A stretch of DNA of 64,000 nucleotides from Alteraurantiacibacter aquimixticola (GTDB taxonomy: Bacteria > Pseudomonadota > Alphaproteobacteria > Sphingomonadales > Sphingomonadaceae): contig NZ_SSHH01000004.1 in assembly GCF_004965515.1 (NCBI RefSeq), positions 402,599-466,598 on the forward strand, given 5' to 3'. The position numbers were made by a program, and so were the translations under genes. Shown piece by piece: positions 55,901 through 63,817 of the stretch (within the stretch, counting starts at the first letter, position 1; each line of letters begins with the position of its first letter). Below the pieces are notes generated by a model. It had not been told where the DNA came from, did no database searches, and worked only from the letters and a program-made list of their open reading frames with translations.

Positions 55901-56481
55901 TCATCACCGCCGTGATCACCGGGCTGTTCCTGGTCTTCGCCGTCCTCGTGCTGCTCTATCGCCGGCTGGTTTCGCCGCTGGTGAACATGGGCTCGCTCTT
56001 CCTCGCCCCGCTGGGCGGCCTTGCCCTGATCTGGGCGCTGGGCCAGCCGCTCTCGCTGCCGGTTTTCATCGGCGTGCTGATGTTGCTGGGCATTGTCGCC
56101 AAGAACTCTATCCTGCTGATCGATTTCGCGCTGGAGGAAATGGAGACAGGCAAGTCCAAGTTCGAAGCCATCATGGAAGCGGGCCACAAGCGGGCGCAGC
56201 CGATCGTGATGACCACGGTCGCGATGACCGCCGGCATGGTGCCGACGGCGCTGTCGCTGTCGGGCGATTCGGCGTGGCGTGCACCCATGGGTACGGTGGT
56301 GATCGGCGGGCTGCTGCTCTCCACCCTGCTGACGCTGCTGATCGTGCCTGCGGGCTTCAGCTTGGCGGACGGGCTGGAAAAGCGCCTGGGGCCGTGGATG
56401 CGCGATACGTTCCTCACCTACAAGCCGGGCGACGGGCACGGGCCCTCGGCTACATCGCCGGAGGCCACTCCCGCCGAATGA
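52981..56481 (+). CDS. RND multidrug/solute efflux permease with large central insertion
   Basis: A 1166-residue inner-membrane RND pump (AcrB/MexB-like). Usual blocks are present: PDIEFPVVLVSISQPGAAPPEVE at the start, TM4-like LLALGLVAGVLVDDAIVEIENI with the proton-relay Asp-Asp, and C-terminal LLGIVAKNSILLIDF. It is about 120 residues longer than typical pumps. The excess lies at about residues 520-645 between the two halves and holds two to three extra hydrophobic segments. Substrate unknown. Confidence 0.93.
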   Translation: MNFRNLSAWSIRNPIVPILAFIGLMVAGLMAFQQMDIQDQPDIEFPVVLVSISQPGAAPPEVENQITQRVEAAVQTLDGIENIRSTASEGSSFTQIEFALGTDIAEAVNEVKSEIDNIRGELPDGILEPRVFKQQTSSQPIVSFGVAADDMTIEELSWFIDDTITKALLTVDGLAEVSRSGGVDREILVILDPGKMQALGVTASQVNSALRQLNLNAAGGQAEIAGSRQSVRVLGNAQSAFELSQTQISLGAGRSVKLSDIARVTDSYGEISTVAKVDGKPVVTFSITRARGESDVRVYDDAIEVMKQLEESNEGVHFTRLFTEVDYTRAQYDSSMALLVEGALLAVIVVFLFLRDWRATIIAALAIPLSAIPTFYFMDLMGFSLNTLSLLALGLVAGVLVDDAIVEIENIVRHMRMGKSAYQASIDAADEIGLAVVATTACIIAVFLPVGMMPGVSGQFFKNFGLTVVVSVAMSLAVARMITPMIAAYFLKSKGEAAHGEGRAMDLYMKVLRWSLDESAYRRRLAEIGRAPFSWQYGFIGTPLFILIAVAAVAGAVGVFYLVFTTPAVQAIDMRFWKELFGFLPEVLAQLLAFLFTLTMMLVTIVAAGVGAWLAAFVLKVPLTILSRLGGERFSTWFLNRTARLRVRFLDHRMWMMGLGIASLCLTVMIGQNVPQQFFPNNDSDFSRVSVSMVPGTTLEQTEEVVDRVAARLSEEQEVDLALGIANEGSGRISLVLAADRQRTSQVFERELTPVLQDIPDARINFNNQQGGGGGTGREISILLSGSDPEKLNEAAQELVTQMETVEGAVAPRIDYDLQRPELIIKPREDLAASLGVTTQALSQAIRIATLGDIDQNAAKFSLSDRQIPIRVRLAEGDRRNVATIENLPVPTGVGGSVPLSRVADISFGMGPASIERYNQNRRVFVGVDVGEGIARGDVYNAIQNLPIMRNLPTGVTDQPVGADEWQQDLIGNFITAVITGLFLVFAVLVLLYRRLVSPLVNMGSLFLAPLGGLALIWALGQPLSLPVFIGVLMLLGIVAKNSILLIDFALEEMETGKSKFEAIMEAGHKRAQPIVMTTVAMTAGMVPTALSLSGDSAWRAPMGTVVIGGLLLSTLLTLLIVPAGFSLADGLEKRLGPWMRDTFLTYKPGDGHGPSATSPEATPAE

Positions 56482-56485
56482 CGGG

Positions 56486-57772
56486 GTGCCGGGCGTGACG
56501 GGGAAGCAGCCTCCAACCACCACAAACGCCGACCTGGCGCCGGAGCCGGACCGCGCGCGCCGCATGCGCATCACCGCCACGCTGATGCTGGTCGCGATGG
56601 GGGCGGTCTTCGCGCTGGCGCATTGGCAGCTCGATACGCATCCGGTCTGGGGCTATGTCCATGCCTTCGCCGAAGCCGCCATGGTTGGCGGGCTGGCGGA
56701 CTGGTTCGCGGTGACGGCGCTGTTCCGCCACCCGCTGGGCATTCCGATTCCGCATACGGCGATCATCCCGCAGAACAAGGACCGCATCGCGGACACCATG
56801 GCGGGCTTCCTGCGCCGCAATTTCCTGACGCCGCATGTGGTGGCGCGGCGCATGCGCGACATGAATGTGGCCTATGCCGCCGGCGAATTCCTCGTTCAGA
56901 AGCGCGAGGGCGAGATGGGCCGCGTGCGCACCGGCATGGTGGAGCTGCTGGTCGAACTGCTCGAATCGCTCGATCCAACCAGGCTGGGCATGCAGGTGAA
57001 GGCGGGCCTCGCGCGGCAGGCGGAGAAGATCGAGGTCTCGCCGCTGCTCGGCAAGATGCTGGAAGGCGCGATGGCCGACAATCGCCATCGCCCGCTGATC
57101 GACGGGATGATTCGCTGGGCGGGCCTGACGCTTGAGGACAATGAGGACATGGTCCGCAACATGATCCACCAGCGCGCCAATGCCGTGCTGCGCTGGACGG
57201 GGCTGGACGAGCGGCTGTCCAATTCGGTGCTCGACGGGCTTTACCGCCTGCTCGCCGAAATCCTCGTCGATCCTGAACATCCCTTGCGCGGCAAGGTGGA
57301 GGAAGGCCTCGCCAAGTTCGCGCATGATTTGCAGCATGACGAGGCGCTACGGGCGAAGGTGGAGAAGGCCAAGTCGGACCTCCTCGCCAACCCGGCGCTG
57401 GGCGACTGGTGGATGGGCGTGTGGGAACGGATGCGCCTGTCGCTGATCGCCATGGCGCGCAATCCCGATGCGGCGATGCAGGGCCAGCTCGGCTCAAGCC
57501 TGAAGGAACTGGGCGAAACGCTGAAGAGCGATCCCGCCTTGCAGACGCAGGTCAACCGCCTCGCGCGGCGCACGCTGGTGGGCGTGGTGCAACGTTATGG
57601 CGAGCAGATCGTCCGGCTCGTTTCCGAAACGGTCAAGCGTTGGGATGCGCAGACCATCACCGACCGCGTGGAAAACGCCGTCGGCCGCGACCTGCAGTTC
57701 ATCCGCATCAACGGCACGCTGGTGGGCGGGCTGGTTGGCGTGACGATCCACGCCGTGACGCAGCTGATCTAG
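56486..57772 (+). CDS. DUF445 family membrane protein
   Basis: A 428-residue protein of the DUF445 (YjiN-like) family. Two N-terminal hydrophobic segments surround AEAAMVGGLADWFAVTALFRHPLGIPIPHTAIIP (the family signature), followed by a long amphipathic helical region (about 90-390) and a hydrophobic C-terminal end. GTG start at 56486, 4 nt after the pump stop; a GTG at 56495 is also possible. The function is not established. The 3' end overlaps the convergent TonB-C-like gene by 4 nt. Confidence 0.88.
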   Translation: MPGVTGKQPPTTTNADLAPEPDRARRMRITATLMLVAMGAVFALAHWQLDTHPVWGYVHAFAEAAMVGGLADWFAVTALFRHPLGIPIPHTAIIPQNKDRIADTMAGFLRRNFLTPHVVARRMRDMNVAYAAGEFLVQKREGEMGRVRTGMVELLVELLESLDPTRLGMQVKAGLARQAEKIEVSPLLGKMLEGAMADNRHRPLIDGMIRWAGLTLEDNEDMVRNMIHQRANAVLRWTGLDERLSNSVLDGLYRLLAEILVDPEHPLRGKVEEGLAKFAHDLQHDEALRAKVEKAKSDLLANPALGDWWMGVWERMRLSLIAMARNPDAAMQGQLGSSLKELGETLKSDPALQTQVNRLARRTLVGVVQRYGEQIVRLVSETVKRWDAQTITDRVENAVGRDLQFIRINGTLVGGLVGVTIHAVTQLI

Positions 57773-58707
57773 CGGCCGAAGGGCCGCGCCAGGCCGAGGA
57801 AATAGTCGACCATCCAGTAGCTCGCCATCGGTTGCCCATTGGCATCGAGCGCCGGATGGAAGCGGCCGTTTTCCATGATCCCCTTGCAAATCGCCTCATT
57901 CTTGCTGTCGCTGAGCGAGGGCCAGTGGACGTGGCACGAGGTCGGCTTGCCCTCTGCATCCACCATCACGCGGAACGGATTGCGGGACCCTCCGAAGGCC
58001 GCGAAATCGCCGAAGCCGACGGCATTGCCGGGGATCCATTCATAGGCCGGGCCGATCGGCTCCACCGGGGCGCTCATGCCGCGATGCGCTTCCCAGTCGA
58101 GCCCCCAACTCAGCAGCAGGTCGTCAGTGCAGGCCTGCAAGGCCTCCACCGCGCCGCCCAGCGACCCGGTCTCGATACGGAGCGGCTGCAGCATCCCTTC
58201 ATTGAGGGCGATTCCCGTCACCCCGGCAGCGAATTCCCCCTCCGCCGTGCGGTCATAGGGGGCGAGCACCATGGCCCCTTCCTCGCGGCCGGGCACCATG
58301 GCGGGCGGCGCGGTGAAGGGATTGGGGCCAAGCAGGATGGTGCCGAGATTGAGATAGGTCTGTCCGTCCGGCGTTTCCGAGCGAATGAACATGGCCGTGC
58401 GCTGGTCATGCGCTTCGCTCGCGGGAAGGTAGCGATAGCCGATCTGTTCCGCCGTGCGGAAAGTACGCAGCGCCTCGCCGACGAGGATCAGTCGCGCGCC
58501 ATTGCCCAGCCGGTTGCGTTCGAGCGCCAGCGCCACGCTGCTTTCACCGTCGGAGAAGCTGCGTGCGAGCCGGCACGAATCCTCGCCGGCATCCAGCGTC
58601 CAGCTGCCATCCCGCTCGAACACGCGCGGGCCGTCCTGTGCCTGTACCGGCGCGGCGGTCATGGTGAGTAGCGCCGCACCGGCGGCCAGAAGTGCTGTGG
58701 TTTTCAT
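57769..58707 (-). CDS. Exported protein with TonB-C-like C-terminal domain
   Basis: A 312-residue exported protein. The signal peptide is [21 protein letters not shown], ending near 22. The N-terminal part is beta-rich with [21 protein letters not shown]. The C-terminal 75 residues ([18 protein letters not shown], then [15 protein letters not shown]) resemble the TonB C-terminal fold seen in many sphingomonad proteins. There is no transmembrane anchor or Pro-rich spacer, so it is not a classical TonB. The ATG at 58707 has GAGAGGAG upstream. Confidence 0.8.
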   Translation of the reverse strand: MKTTALLAAGAALLTMTAAPVQAQDGPRVFERDGSWTLDAGEDSCRLARSFSDGESSVALALERNRLGNGARLILVGEALRTFRTAEQIGYRYLPASEAHDQRTAMFIRSETPDGQTYLNLGTILLGPNPFTAPPAMVPGREEGAMVLAPYDRTAEGEFAAGVTGIALNEGMLQPLRIETGSLGGAVEALQACTDDLLLSWGLDWEAHRGMSAPVEPIGPAYEWIPGNAVGFGDFAAFGGSRNPFRVMVDAEGKPTSCHVHWPSLSDSKNEAICKGIMENGRFHPALDANGQPMASYWMVDYFLGLARPFGR

Positions 58708-58760
58708 CGCTCCTCTCCCTGACCGCGAAAATATTCGCGCCGCTCCTCGCGTCAACCAGC

Positions 58761-58800
58761 AAAAAGGGGCCGCGCATGGCGTATATGCGCGGCCCTTTTT
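58761..58800 (-). terminator. Terminator downstream of sucC
   Basis: AAAAAGGGGCCGCGCAT and ATGCGCGGCCCTTTTT form a long stem with one bulged G and U-tracts both ways. On the minus strand it lies 27 nt past the sucC stop. Confidence 0.92.
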
Positions 58801-58827
58801 CGAATGGCCGATAAGGCGGGAGGGCGA

Positions 58828-60027
58828 TCAGGCCGCCTGCTTCACCTCGGCAACGATCTTCTTCGCTGCGTCGCCCAGGTCTTCGGCCGGGACGATCGGC
58901 AGGCCCGAATTGGCGAGGATGTCCTTGCCCTGCTGCACATTGGTGCCCTCGAGGCGGACCACCAGCGGCACCGACAGGTCCACTTCCTTGGCCGCCGCCA
59001 CGATGCCCTCGGCAATCGTGTCGCAGCGCATGATGCCGCCGAAGATATTGACCAGGATGCCCTTCACTGCCGGGTCGGACAGGATGATCTTGAAGGCCGC
59101 GGTCACCTTCTCGGTCGTCGCGCCGCCGCCCACGTCGAGGAAGTTGGCCGGGAAGGAGCCATTGAGCTTGATGATATCCATCGTCGCCATGGCCAGGCCC
59201 GCGCCGTTGACCATGCAGCCGATATCGCCATCGAGCTTGATATAGGCGAGGTCATGCTTGGAGGCTTCGACCTCCATCGGGTCTTCCTCGGTCTCGTCGC
59301 GCATCGCTTCCACGTCGGGGTGGCGATAGAGCGAATTCGAATCGAAGCTCATCTTGGTGTCGAGGACGAGGAGGTTGCCGTCCTTGGTCTCCACCAGCGG
59401 GTTGATCTCCAGCATGTCGCAATCGAGGCTGGTGAAGGCGGTGTAGAGCTGCTTTGCCAGCTTCTGTGCCTGCTTGTTGAGGTTGCCGGTCAGCTTCAGC
59501 GCGAAAGCCACCGCGCGGCCGTGATGCGGCATGAAGCCGGTCGCCGGGTCGATGGTGATGGTGGTGATCTTTTCGGGCGTGGAATGGGCCACTTCCTCGA
59601 TATCCATGCCGCCTTCGGTCGAAACGATCATGGCGATGCGGCCCGATGCACGGTCGACCAGCATGGAGAGGTAATATTCTTCAGCGATATCAACGCCATC
59701 GGTCACGTAGAGGCGGTTCACCTGCTTGCCGGCTTCGCCCGTCTGGATCGTGACCAGCGTGTTGCCGAGCATTTCCTTCGCATCGGCTTCCACATCCGCG
59801 ATGCTCTTGGCCAGACGAACGCCGCCCTTGGCATCCGCGCCCAGTTCCTTGAACTTGCCCTTGCCGCGTCCACCGGCATGGATCTGCGCCTTCACGACAT
59901 AGAGCGGTCCGGGCAGCTGTTTCGCGCTTGCGACAGCCTCTTCGACGGTCAGCGCGGCATGGCCCGTGGGCACGCCGATGCCGAATTTCGCGAGCAGTTC
60001 CTTGGCCTGATATTCATGGATGTTCAT
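58828..60027 (-). CDS. sucC: Succinyl-CoA synthetase (ADP-forming) beta subunit
   Basis: A 399-residue TCA-cycle subunit that binds ATP/ADP and succinate. The ATP-grasp part has [36 protein letters not shown] (metal-binding), and the C-terminal block [15 protein letters not shown] (CoA-ligase part). The ATG at 60027 is used. The partner alpha-subunit gene sucD, usually next, is not downstream; a strong terminator follows instead. Confidence 0.96.
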   Translation of the reverse strand: MNIHEYQAKELLAKFGIGVPTGHAALTVEEAVASAKQLPGPLYVVKAQIHAGGRGKGKFKELGADAKGGVRLAKSIADVEADAKEMLGNTLVTIQTGEAGKQVNRLYVTDGVDIAEEYYLSMLVDRASGRIAMIVSTEGGMDIEEVAHSTPEKITTITIDPATGFMPHHGRAVAFALKLTGNLNKQAQKLAKQLYTAFTSLDCDMLEINPLVETKDGNLLVLDTKMSFDSNSLYRHPDVEAMRDETEEDPMEVEASKHDLAYIKLDGDIGCMVNGAGLAMATMDIIKLNGSFPANFLDVGGGATTEKVTAAFKIILSDPAVKGILVNIFGGIMRCDTIAEGIVAAAKEVDLSVPLVVRLEGTNVQQGKDILANSGLPIVPAEDLGDAAKKIVAEVKQAA

Positions 60028-60129
60028 CGCTGGTGAAACCTTTGCGTGAATAAGGAGAGGATGAGGGGCGCTAAAGCATCATAGCGCCTCGCTTGCAATG
60101 CAGACTCGCCCATACCACCTGATTGGCCA

Positions 60130-60906
60130 ATGATTGATCGTTTTCGCCTGAGAGACATATGTGTGGAAGCCGGCCAGATCGCCAAGCGCCAGTGGCCTGG
60201 AGACGGGCACAAGGTGGAAAGCTGGGACAAGGGCGGTAACAGCCCGGTCTGCGCCGCCGATATCGAAGTGGACGGCTTCCTCAAGCAGGAACTGGGCCGG
60301 CTGCTGCCTGCGGCCGGCTGGCTGTCCGAGGAGACGGCCGACGACCCTTCGCGCCTCGATCGCGACCTGATCTGGGTGGTCGACCCCATTGACGGCACGC
60401 GCGATTTCCTGCGCGGTCGCCCCGGCTGGGCGGTCTCCGTGGCGTTGGTGAGCGCGGGCCGCCCTCTGATCGGCCTGCTGGTTGCTCCGGCGCGTGGCGA
60501 AGTCTGGACTGCGACGGCGGGCACGGGCGCGCGGCTCAATGGCGTGGATATTGCGGCGAGCAAACGCCTCGCTTTTCCCGGCGCCCGCGTTCCGGCGGAT
60601 ACGCTGGCGAAGGAGGACGAGGACCTGTCCATGGTCGAGAAACCCAACTCGATCGCGCTGAGGATCGCCATGGTCGCCGATGACCGGGCGGATCTGCTGG
60701 CCACTTTGCGGTGGGGTTTCGAATGGGACGTCGCCGCCGCCACGCTGATCGCGCGCGAGGCCGGGGCGCGCGTCACCGACGCCTTCGGCAAGCCGCTCGC
60801 CTACAACAAGCCCGACCCGCGCGCCTTCGGCCTGCTGGTCAGCGCGCCCGCGATCCATGACGATGCGGTGGAGCGGCTGGCGGATCGGGCGAGGTTGTTG
60901 AGTTAG
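60130..60906 (+). CDS. Inositol monophosphatase-family enzyme (CysQ/HisN-like)
   Basis: A 258-residue Mg-dependent, lithium-sensitive-type phosphatase. The metal motifs are the Glu-Glu in LSEETADD, DPIDGTRDF (near 85-93) and EWDVAAATLIAREAG. The family includes myo-inositol-1-phosphatase, 3'(2'),5'-bisphosphate nucleotidase (CysQ) and histidinol-phosphatase; the sequence resembles the CysQ group most. The stop is followed at once by the structured repeat, copy B. Confidence 0.9.
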   Translation: MIDRFRLRDICVEAGQIAKRQWPGDGHKVESWDKGGNSPVCAADIEVDGFLKQELGRLLPAAGWLSEETADDPSRLDRDLIWVVDPIDGTRDFLRGRPGWAVSVALVSAGRPLIGLLVAPARGEVWTATAGTGARLNGVDIAASKRLAFPGARVPADTLAKEDEDLSMVEKPNSIALRIAMVADDRADLLATLRWGFEWDVAAATLIAREAGARVTDAFGKPLAYNKPDPRAFGLLVSAPAIHDDAVERLADRARLLS

Positions 60907-61130
60907 GCACCCGCATCCGCGGGTGCATCCTCGGTGCTGTTCCCTCCGCTACGCTGCGGGGCACCTGCGGGCGGCCGTTCGGCCTTGCGGTCGATGTGCG
61001 ACCGTGCTCCGCGACTTTTCTTTCTGGCGATGGAACGGGCCGAAGGCCCGCAAGCGCGAACGCGGGTCCGCAGCGATGCCAGCTCTGCTGGCAGGAAGCG
61101 AGGAGGGCACCGGCCCGGATGGGCCGGTGC
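60907..61130 (+). repeat. Structured multi-hairpin intergenic element, copy B
   Basis: It begins at the stop of the phosphatase gene. Stems: GCACCCGC/GCGGGTGC with loop ATCC (60907-60926); GGTGC/GCACC long-range (60933-60937, 60961-60965); GGCC/GGCC with loop GTTC (60973-60984); CGGTCG/CGACCG (60988-61004); GCACCGGCCC/GGGCCGGTGC with loop GGAT (61107-61130). It mirrors copy A in order and loops while stem bases differ. It ends 9 nt before the OmpA-lipoprotein stop on the other strand. Confidence 0.75.
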
Positions 61131-61138
61131 CACTCAAA

Positions 61139-61819
61139 TCAATAAGCCGCTTCTACGTCCTGTTCGGTGATCGGCGTGATGCGGATTTCCACGCGGCGGT
61201 TCTGCGCGCGGCCGGCTTCGGTGGTGTTGTCGGCGATCGGATACTGCTCGCCATAGCCGATCGTCTCGATACGGGCGCGGGCGACACCGCGCGAGGTGAG
61301 GAAATTGGCGACCGATTCCGCGCGGCGGCGCGACAGGTCGAGATTGTACTGCTCGCTGCCGGTCGAATCGGTGTGGCCCATCACGTCGATCAGCGAGTTG
61401 GGATAGTTGACCATCGATTGCGCCACGCCATCCAGCGTGTTGCGCATCTGCGGGCTGATCGCGGTCGAATCGACGGCGAAGGTGACGTCCGGCAGGTTCA
61501 CGAGGATGCCGTCGCCATTGGGCGTTTCGGTCACGTCGACGCCGGAACCGGCAGTCGCTTCTTCCAGCTCGCGGATCTGTTCGTCCATGCGATAGCCGAC
61601 ATAGCCGCCAGCAGCCGCGCCGATGCCCGCACCCACGATACGCGCGGTCTTGCCGCCCACCAGGCCGCCGAGCAAATAGCCGAGGCCAGCGCCGCCGATG
61701 CCGCCGATGGCGGTGCGCGAGATCTTCCGCTCGCCTGTGTTGGGATCGGTGACGCAGGCGCTGAGCGACAGCAGCGATGCGGCGGCGATGCTAGATACGA
61801 CAATGCGCGACTTCATCAT
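61139..61819 (-). CDS. OmpA-family lipoprotein with glycine-zipper
   Basis: A 226-residue outer-membrane lipoprotein. The lipobox is SLLSLSAC with Cys22. A glycine-zipper region (GGIGGAGLGYLLGGLVGGKTA) follows, and the C-terminal OmpA domain (about 110-220) binds peptidoglycan: GHTDSTGSEQYNLDLSRRRA and the ARIETIGYGE block. It resembles the Pal/YiaD type and tethers the outer membrane to the wall. ATG at 61819 with AGAGG 9 nt upstream. Confidence 0.92.
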   Translation of the reverse strand: MMKSRIVVSSIAAASLLSLSACVTDPNTGERKISRTAIGGIGGAGLGYLLGGLVGGKTARIVGAGIGAAAGGYVGYRMDEQIRELEEATAGSGVDVTETPNGDGILVNLPDVTFAVDSTAISPQMRNTLDGVAQSMVNYPNSLIDVMGHTDSTGSEQYNLDLSRRRAESVANFLTSRGVARARIETIGYGEQYPIADNTTEAGRAQNRRVEIRITPITEQDVEAAY

Positions 61820-61970
61820 GGAGATATTCCTCTCTGCACAAATTGCCGCGACCCGGGACGGGCCGCGTGGTCCATGTCGCTCTAAACGGCTCAGGGCCCA
61901 AGGCGTTCCACACGTGCCTGCTGCATAAAGCTTAGACTCGCGCGCCGATTCTGCTAGCGAGAATTTTCCC

Positions 61971-63275
61971 ATGTCACCTTTTCCCTGGTCCGATCTTGCC
62001 GTTTTGGCGGGGCTCATATTGCTCAATGGCGTCTTCGCCATGTCGGAGCTCGCCATCGTCTCGGCACGCACGTCGCAATTGCGCGTGGCGGCCGAAAACG
62101 GGAGCAAATCGGCCAAGGTCGCGCTTGAGCTGGCGGCGCAGCCGGGTAAGTTCCTCTCCACCGTGCAGATCGGCATCACCCTGATCGGTATCGTCAACGG
62201 CGCCGTCTCGGGCTCTGCCCTTGGCGGGCCGGTGGGTGAGCGTATCGCGTTGCTTGGCGTTGAGCCGGAGCTGGCGGGCGATATCGGCTTCGTCCTGGTC
62301 ATCGTGCTGACGACCTATTTCAGCCTCGTGGTGGGTGAGCTTGTGCCCAAGCAGCTGGCGCTGCGGGCCGCGAATCCCGTTGCCCTGATCATGGCACGGC
62401 CCATGGCGCTGCTGGCGCAGGTGGCCGCGCCCTTCGTCTGGCTGCTCGATTCTTCCTCCAGCATGATCTTGCGGCTGACCGGCGTGAGCCATGCCGGCGA
62501 ACACGGCCTTACCGCGCAGGAACTGCAGATGATCTTCGCCGATGCGACGCATTCGGGCGTGATCGAGGAGCAGGAGCGCGCGATCCTTTCCGGCATCATG
62601 AAGCTCGCCGAAAAGCCCGTGCGCGAGCTGATGACCCCGCGCACCGAGCTTGACTGGATCGATGCCGATGCGGGCGAGGCTGCGATGCTGGAGATCGTGG
62701 CCGAAACCCCGCATTCCACCCTGCCGGTGGCCGAAGGCTCCCCGGACAAGGTGCTGGGCGTGGTGAAAGTGCGCGAGATCCTGGCGCTGCGGGTGGCGGG
62801 GGAGCCGATCGTGCTTGCCGAGCTGATCCGCAAGGCGGAGGTGCTGCCCGACCAGCTCGATGCGATGGACGCCCTGCGCGTGCTGCAGCAATCGGGCACC
62901 GGCATGGCCATGGTGCATGACGAATACGGCCACCTGGACGGGATCGTCACCACGGCCGACCTGCTCACCGCCATTGCCGGCAGCTTCGCCAGCCACCAGG
63001 ACGAGGGCGATGAGCCGATGGTGGTCGAGCGCGCCGACGGCTCCCTGCTGGTATCGGGCGCCATGCCCGCCGATGCGCTGGCCGAACGGCTGGAGATCGG
63101 CCTGCCCGACCAGCGCGAATTCGCCACTGCCGCGGGCTATGTCCTCTTCATGCTCAAGCGCTTGCCCGTCGAAGGCGAATATTTCGAGGAGCAGGGCTGG
63201 CGGATCGAGGTGATCGACATGGATGGCCGCCGGGTCGACAAGCTGCTTGTTGCAAGGCGCCCCGACGCCAGCTGA
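61971..63275 (+). CDS. CNNM/CorC (HlyC-like) membrane protein with CBS pair
   Basis: A 434-residue protein: N-terminal DUF21/CNNM domain with four hydrophobic segments (MSELAIVSARTSQLR near 24-38; FLSTVQIGITLIGI near 63-76), two CBS domains (about 200-330; EQERAILSGIMKLAEKPV, MVHDEYGHLDGIVTTADL) and the CorC_HlyC transporter-associated end. The family is tied to Mg or Co export; the hemolysin label is historic. Divergent from the OmpA-lipoprotein gene. Confidence 0.93.
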   Translation: MSPFPWSDLAVLAGLILLNGVFAMSELAIVSARTSQLRVAAENGSKSAKVALELAAQPGKFLSTVQIGITLIGIVNGAVSGSALGGPVGERIALLGVEPELAGDIGFVLVIVLTTYFSLVVGELVPKQLALRAANPVALIMARPMALLAQVAAPFVWLLDSSSSMILRLTGVSHAGEHGLTAQELQMIFADATHSGVIEEQERAILSGIMKLAEKPVRELMTPRTELDWIDADAGEAAMLEIVAETPHSTLPVAEGSPDKVLGVVKVREILALRVAGEPIVLAELIRKAEVLPDQLDAMDALRVLQQSGTGMAMVHDEYGHLDGIVTTADLLTAIAGSFASHQDEGDEPMVVERADGSLLVSGAMPADALAERLEIGLPDQREFATAAGYVLFMLKRLPVEGEYFEEQGWRIEVIDMDGRRVDKLLVARRPDAS

Positions 63276-63317
63276 ATCCTGTTGCAAGTCCATCTGGACG
63301 GAGGCAACCTTCCCCCG

Positions 63318-63336
63318 TCGCCGGACGTTCCGGCGA
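63318..63336. repeat. Perfect palindrome between CNNM and SET genes
   Basis: TCGCCGGA and TCCGGCGA, 3 nt apart, form an 8-bp hairpin 43 nt after the CNNM stop. There is no U-tract, so it is not a standard terminator. Confidence 0.35.
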
Positions 63337-63379
63337 TGCGAGGGCGCCCGCAAGACTCGCGCGCCCGGATCATGACGCG

Positions 63380-63817
63380 ATGATGATCGTACCGACTTAT
63401 GTGGGCCCCAGCGAAATCGAAGGGGTCGGCATATTCGCCGCTGCCCCGATCGCCCGCGGCACCGCTATCTGGACTTTAAGTGACGATTACGACCTGCTGC
63501 TGAGCGAGGAGCAGGTCGCCCGCATGGACGCGCTGCAGCGCGATTTCGTGGACCGCTACGGCTATCCGCACACGACCAAGCCGGGGCTGGTCGTGGTCGA
63601 ATTCGACAATGGGCGTTTCATGAACCATTCGGACAAGCCGAACGGGGATTTCTCAAGCCCCGCCATCGGCGTGGCGCTGCGCGACATTGCCGCGCATGAG
63701 GAACTGACCTGCGACTACGCGCAGCTCGATCCCATTTATACGATGCAGCCGGGTCGGTCCTTCATCGCCGCCACACGCGGGAATGGAGAGGTGCCGGCGG
63801 GCCTCAGCCCGGAATAA
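63380..63817 (+). CDS. SET-domain protein
   Basis: A 145-residue protein made of one SET domain. SAM-binding and catalytic elements are SEIEGVGIFAAAPIARGT (N-SET), RFMNHSDKPNGDF (the NH pair of the pseudoknot) and EELTCDYAQLD (the catalytic Tyr block). The post-SET cysteines are absent. SET proteins methylate lysines; in bacteria targets include ribosomal or nucleoid proteins, not identifiable here. The start is ATG at 63380, or at 63383. The 3' end overlaps the convergent gene by 14 nt. Confidence 0.9.
   Translation: MMIVPTYVGPSEIEGVGIFAAAPIARGTAIWTLSDDYDLLLSEEQVARMDALQRDFVDRYGYPHTTKPGLVVVEFDNGRFMNHSDKPNGDFSSPAIGVALRDIAAHEELTCDYAQLDPIYTMQPGRSFIAATRGNGEVPAGLSPE

Noticed and set aside
61820-62302. 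Upstream extension of the OmpA lipoprotein frame
   Set aside because: It would remove the lipobox signal from the N-terminus and overlaps the divergent CNNM gene; the ATG at 61819 has a ribosome binding site.
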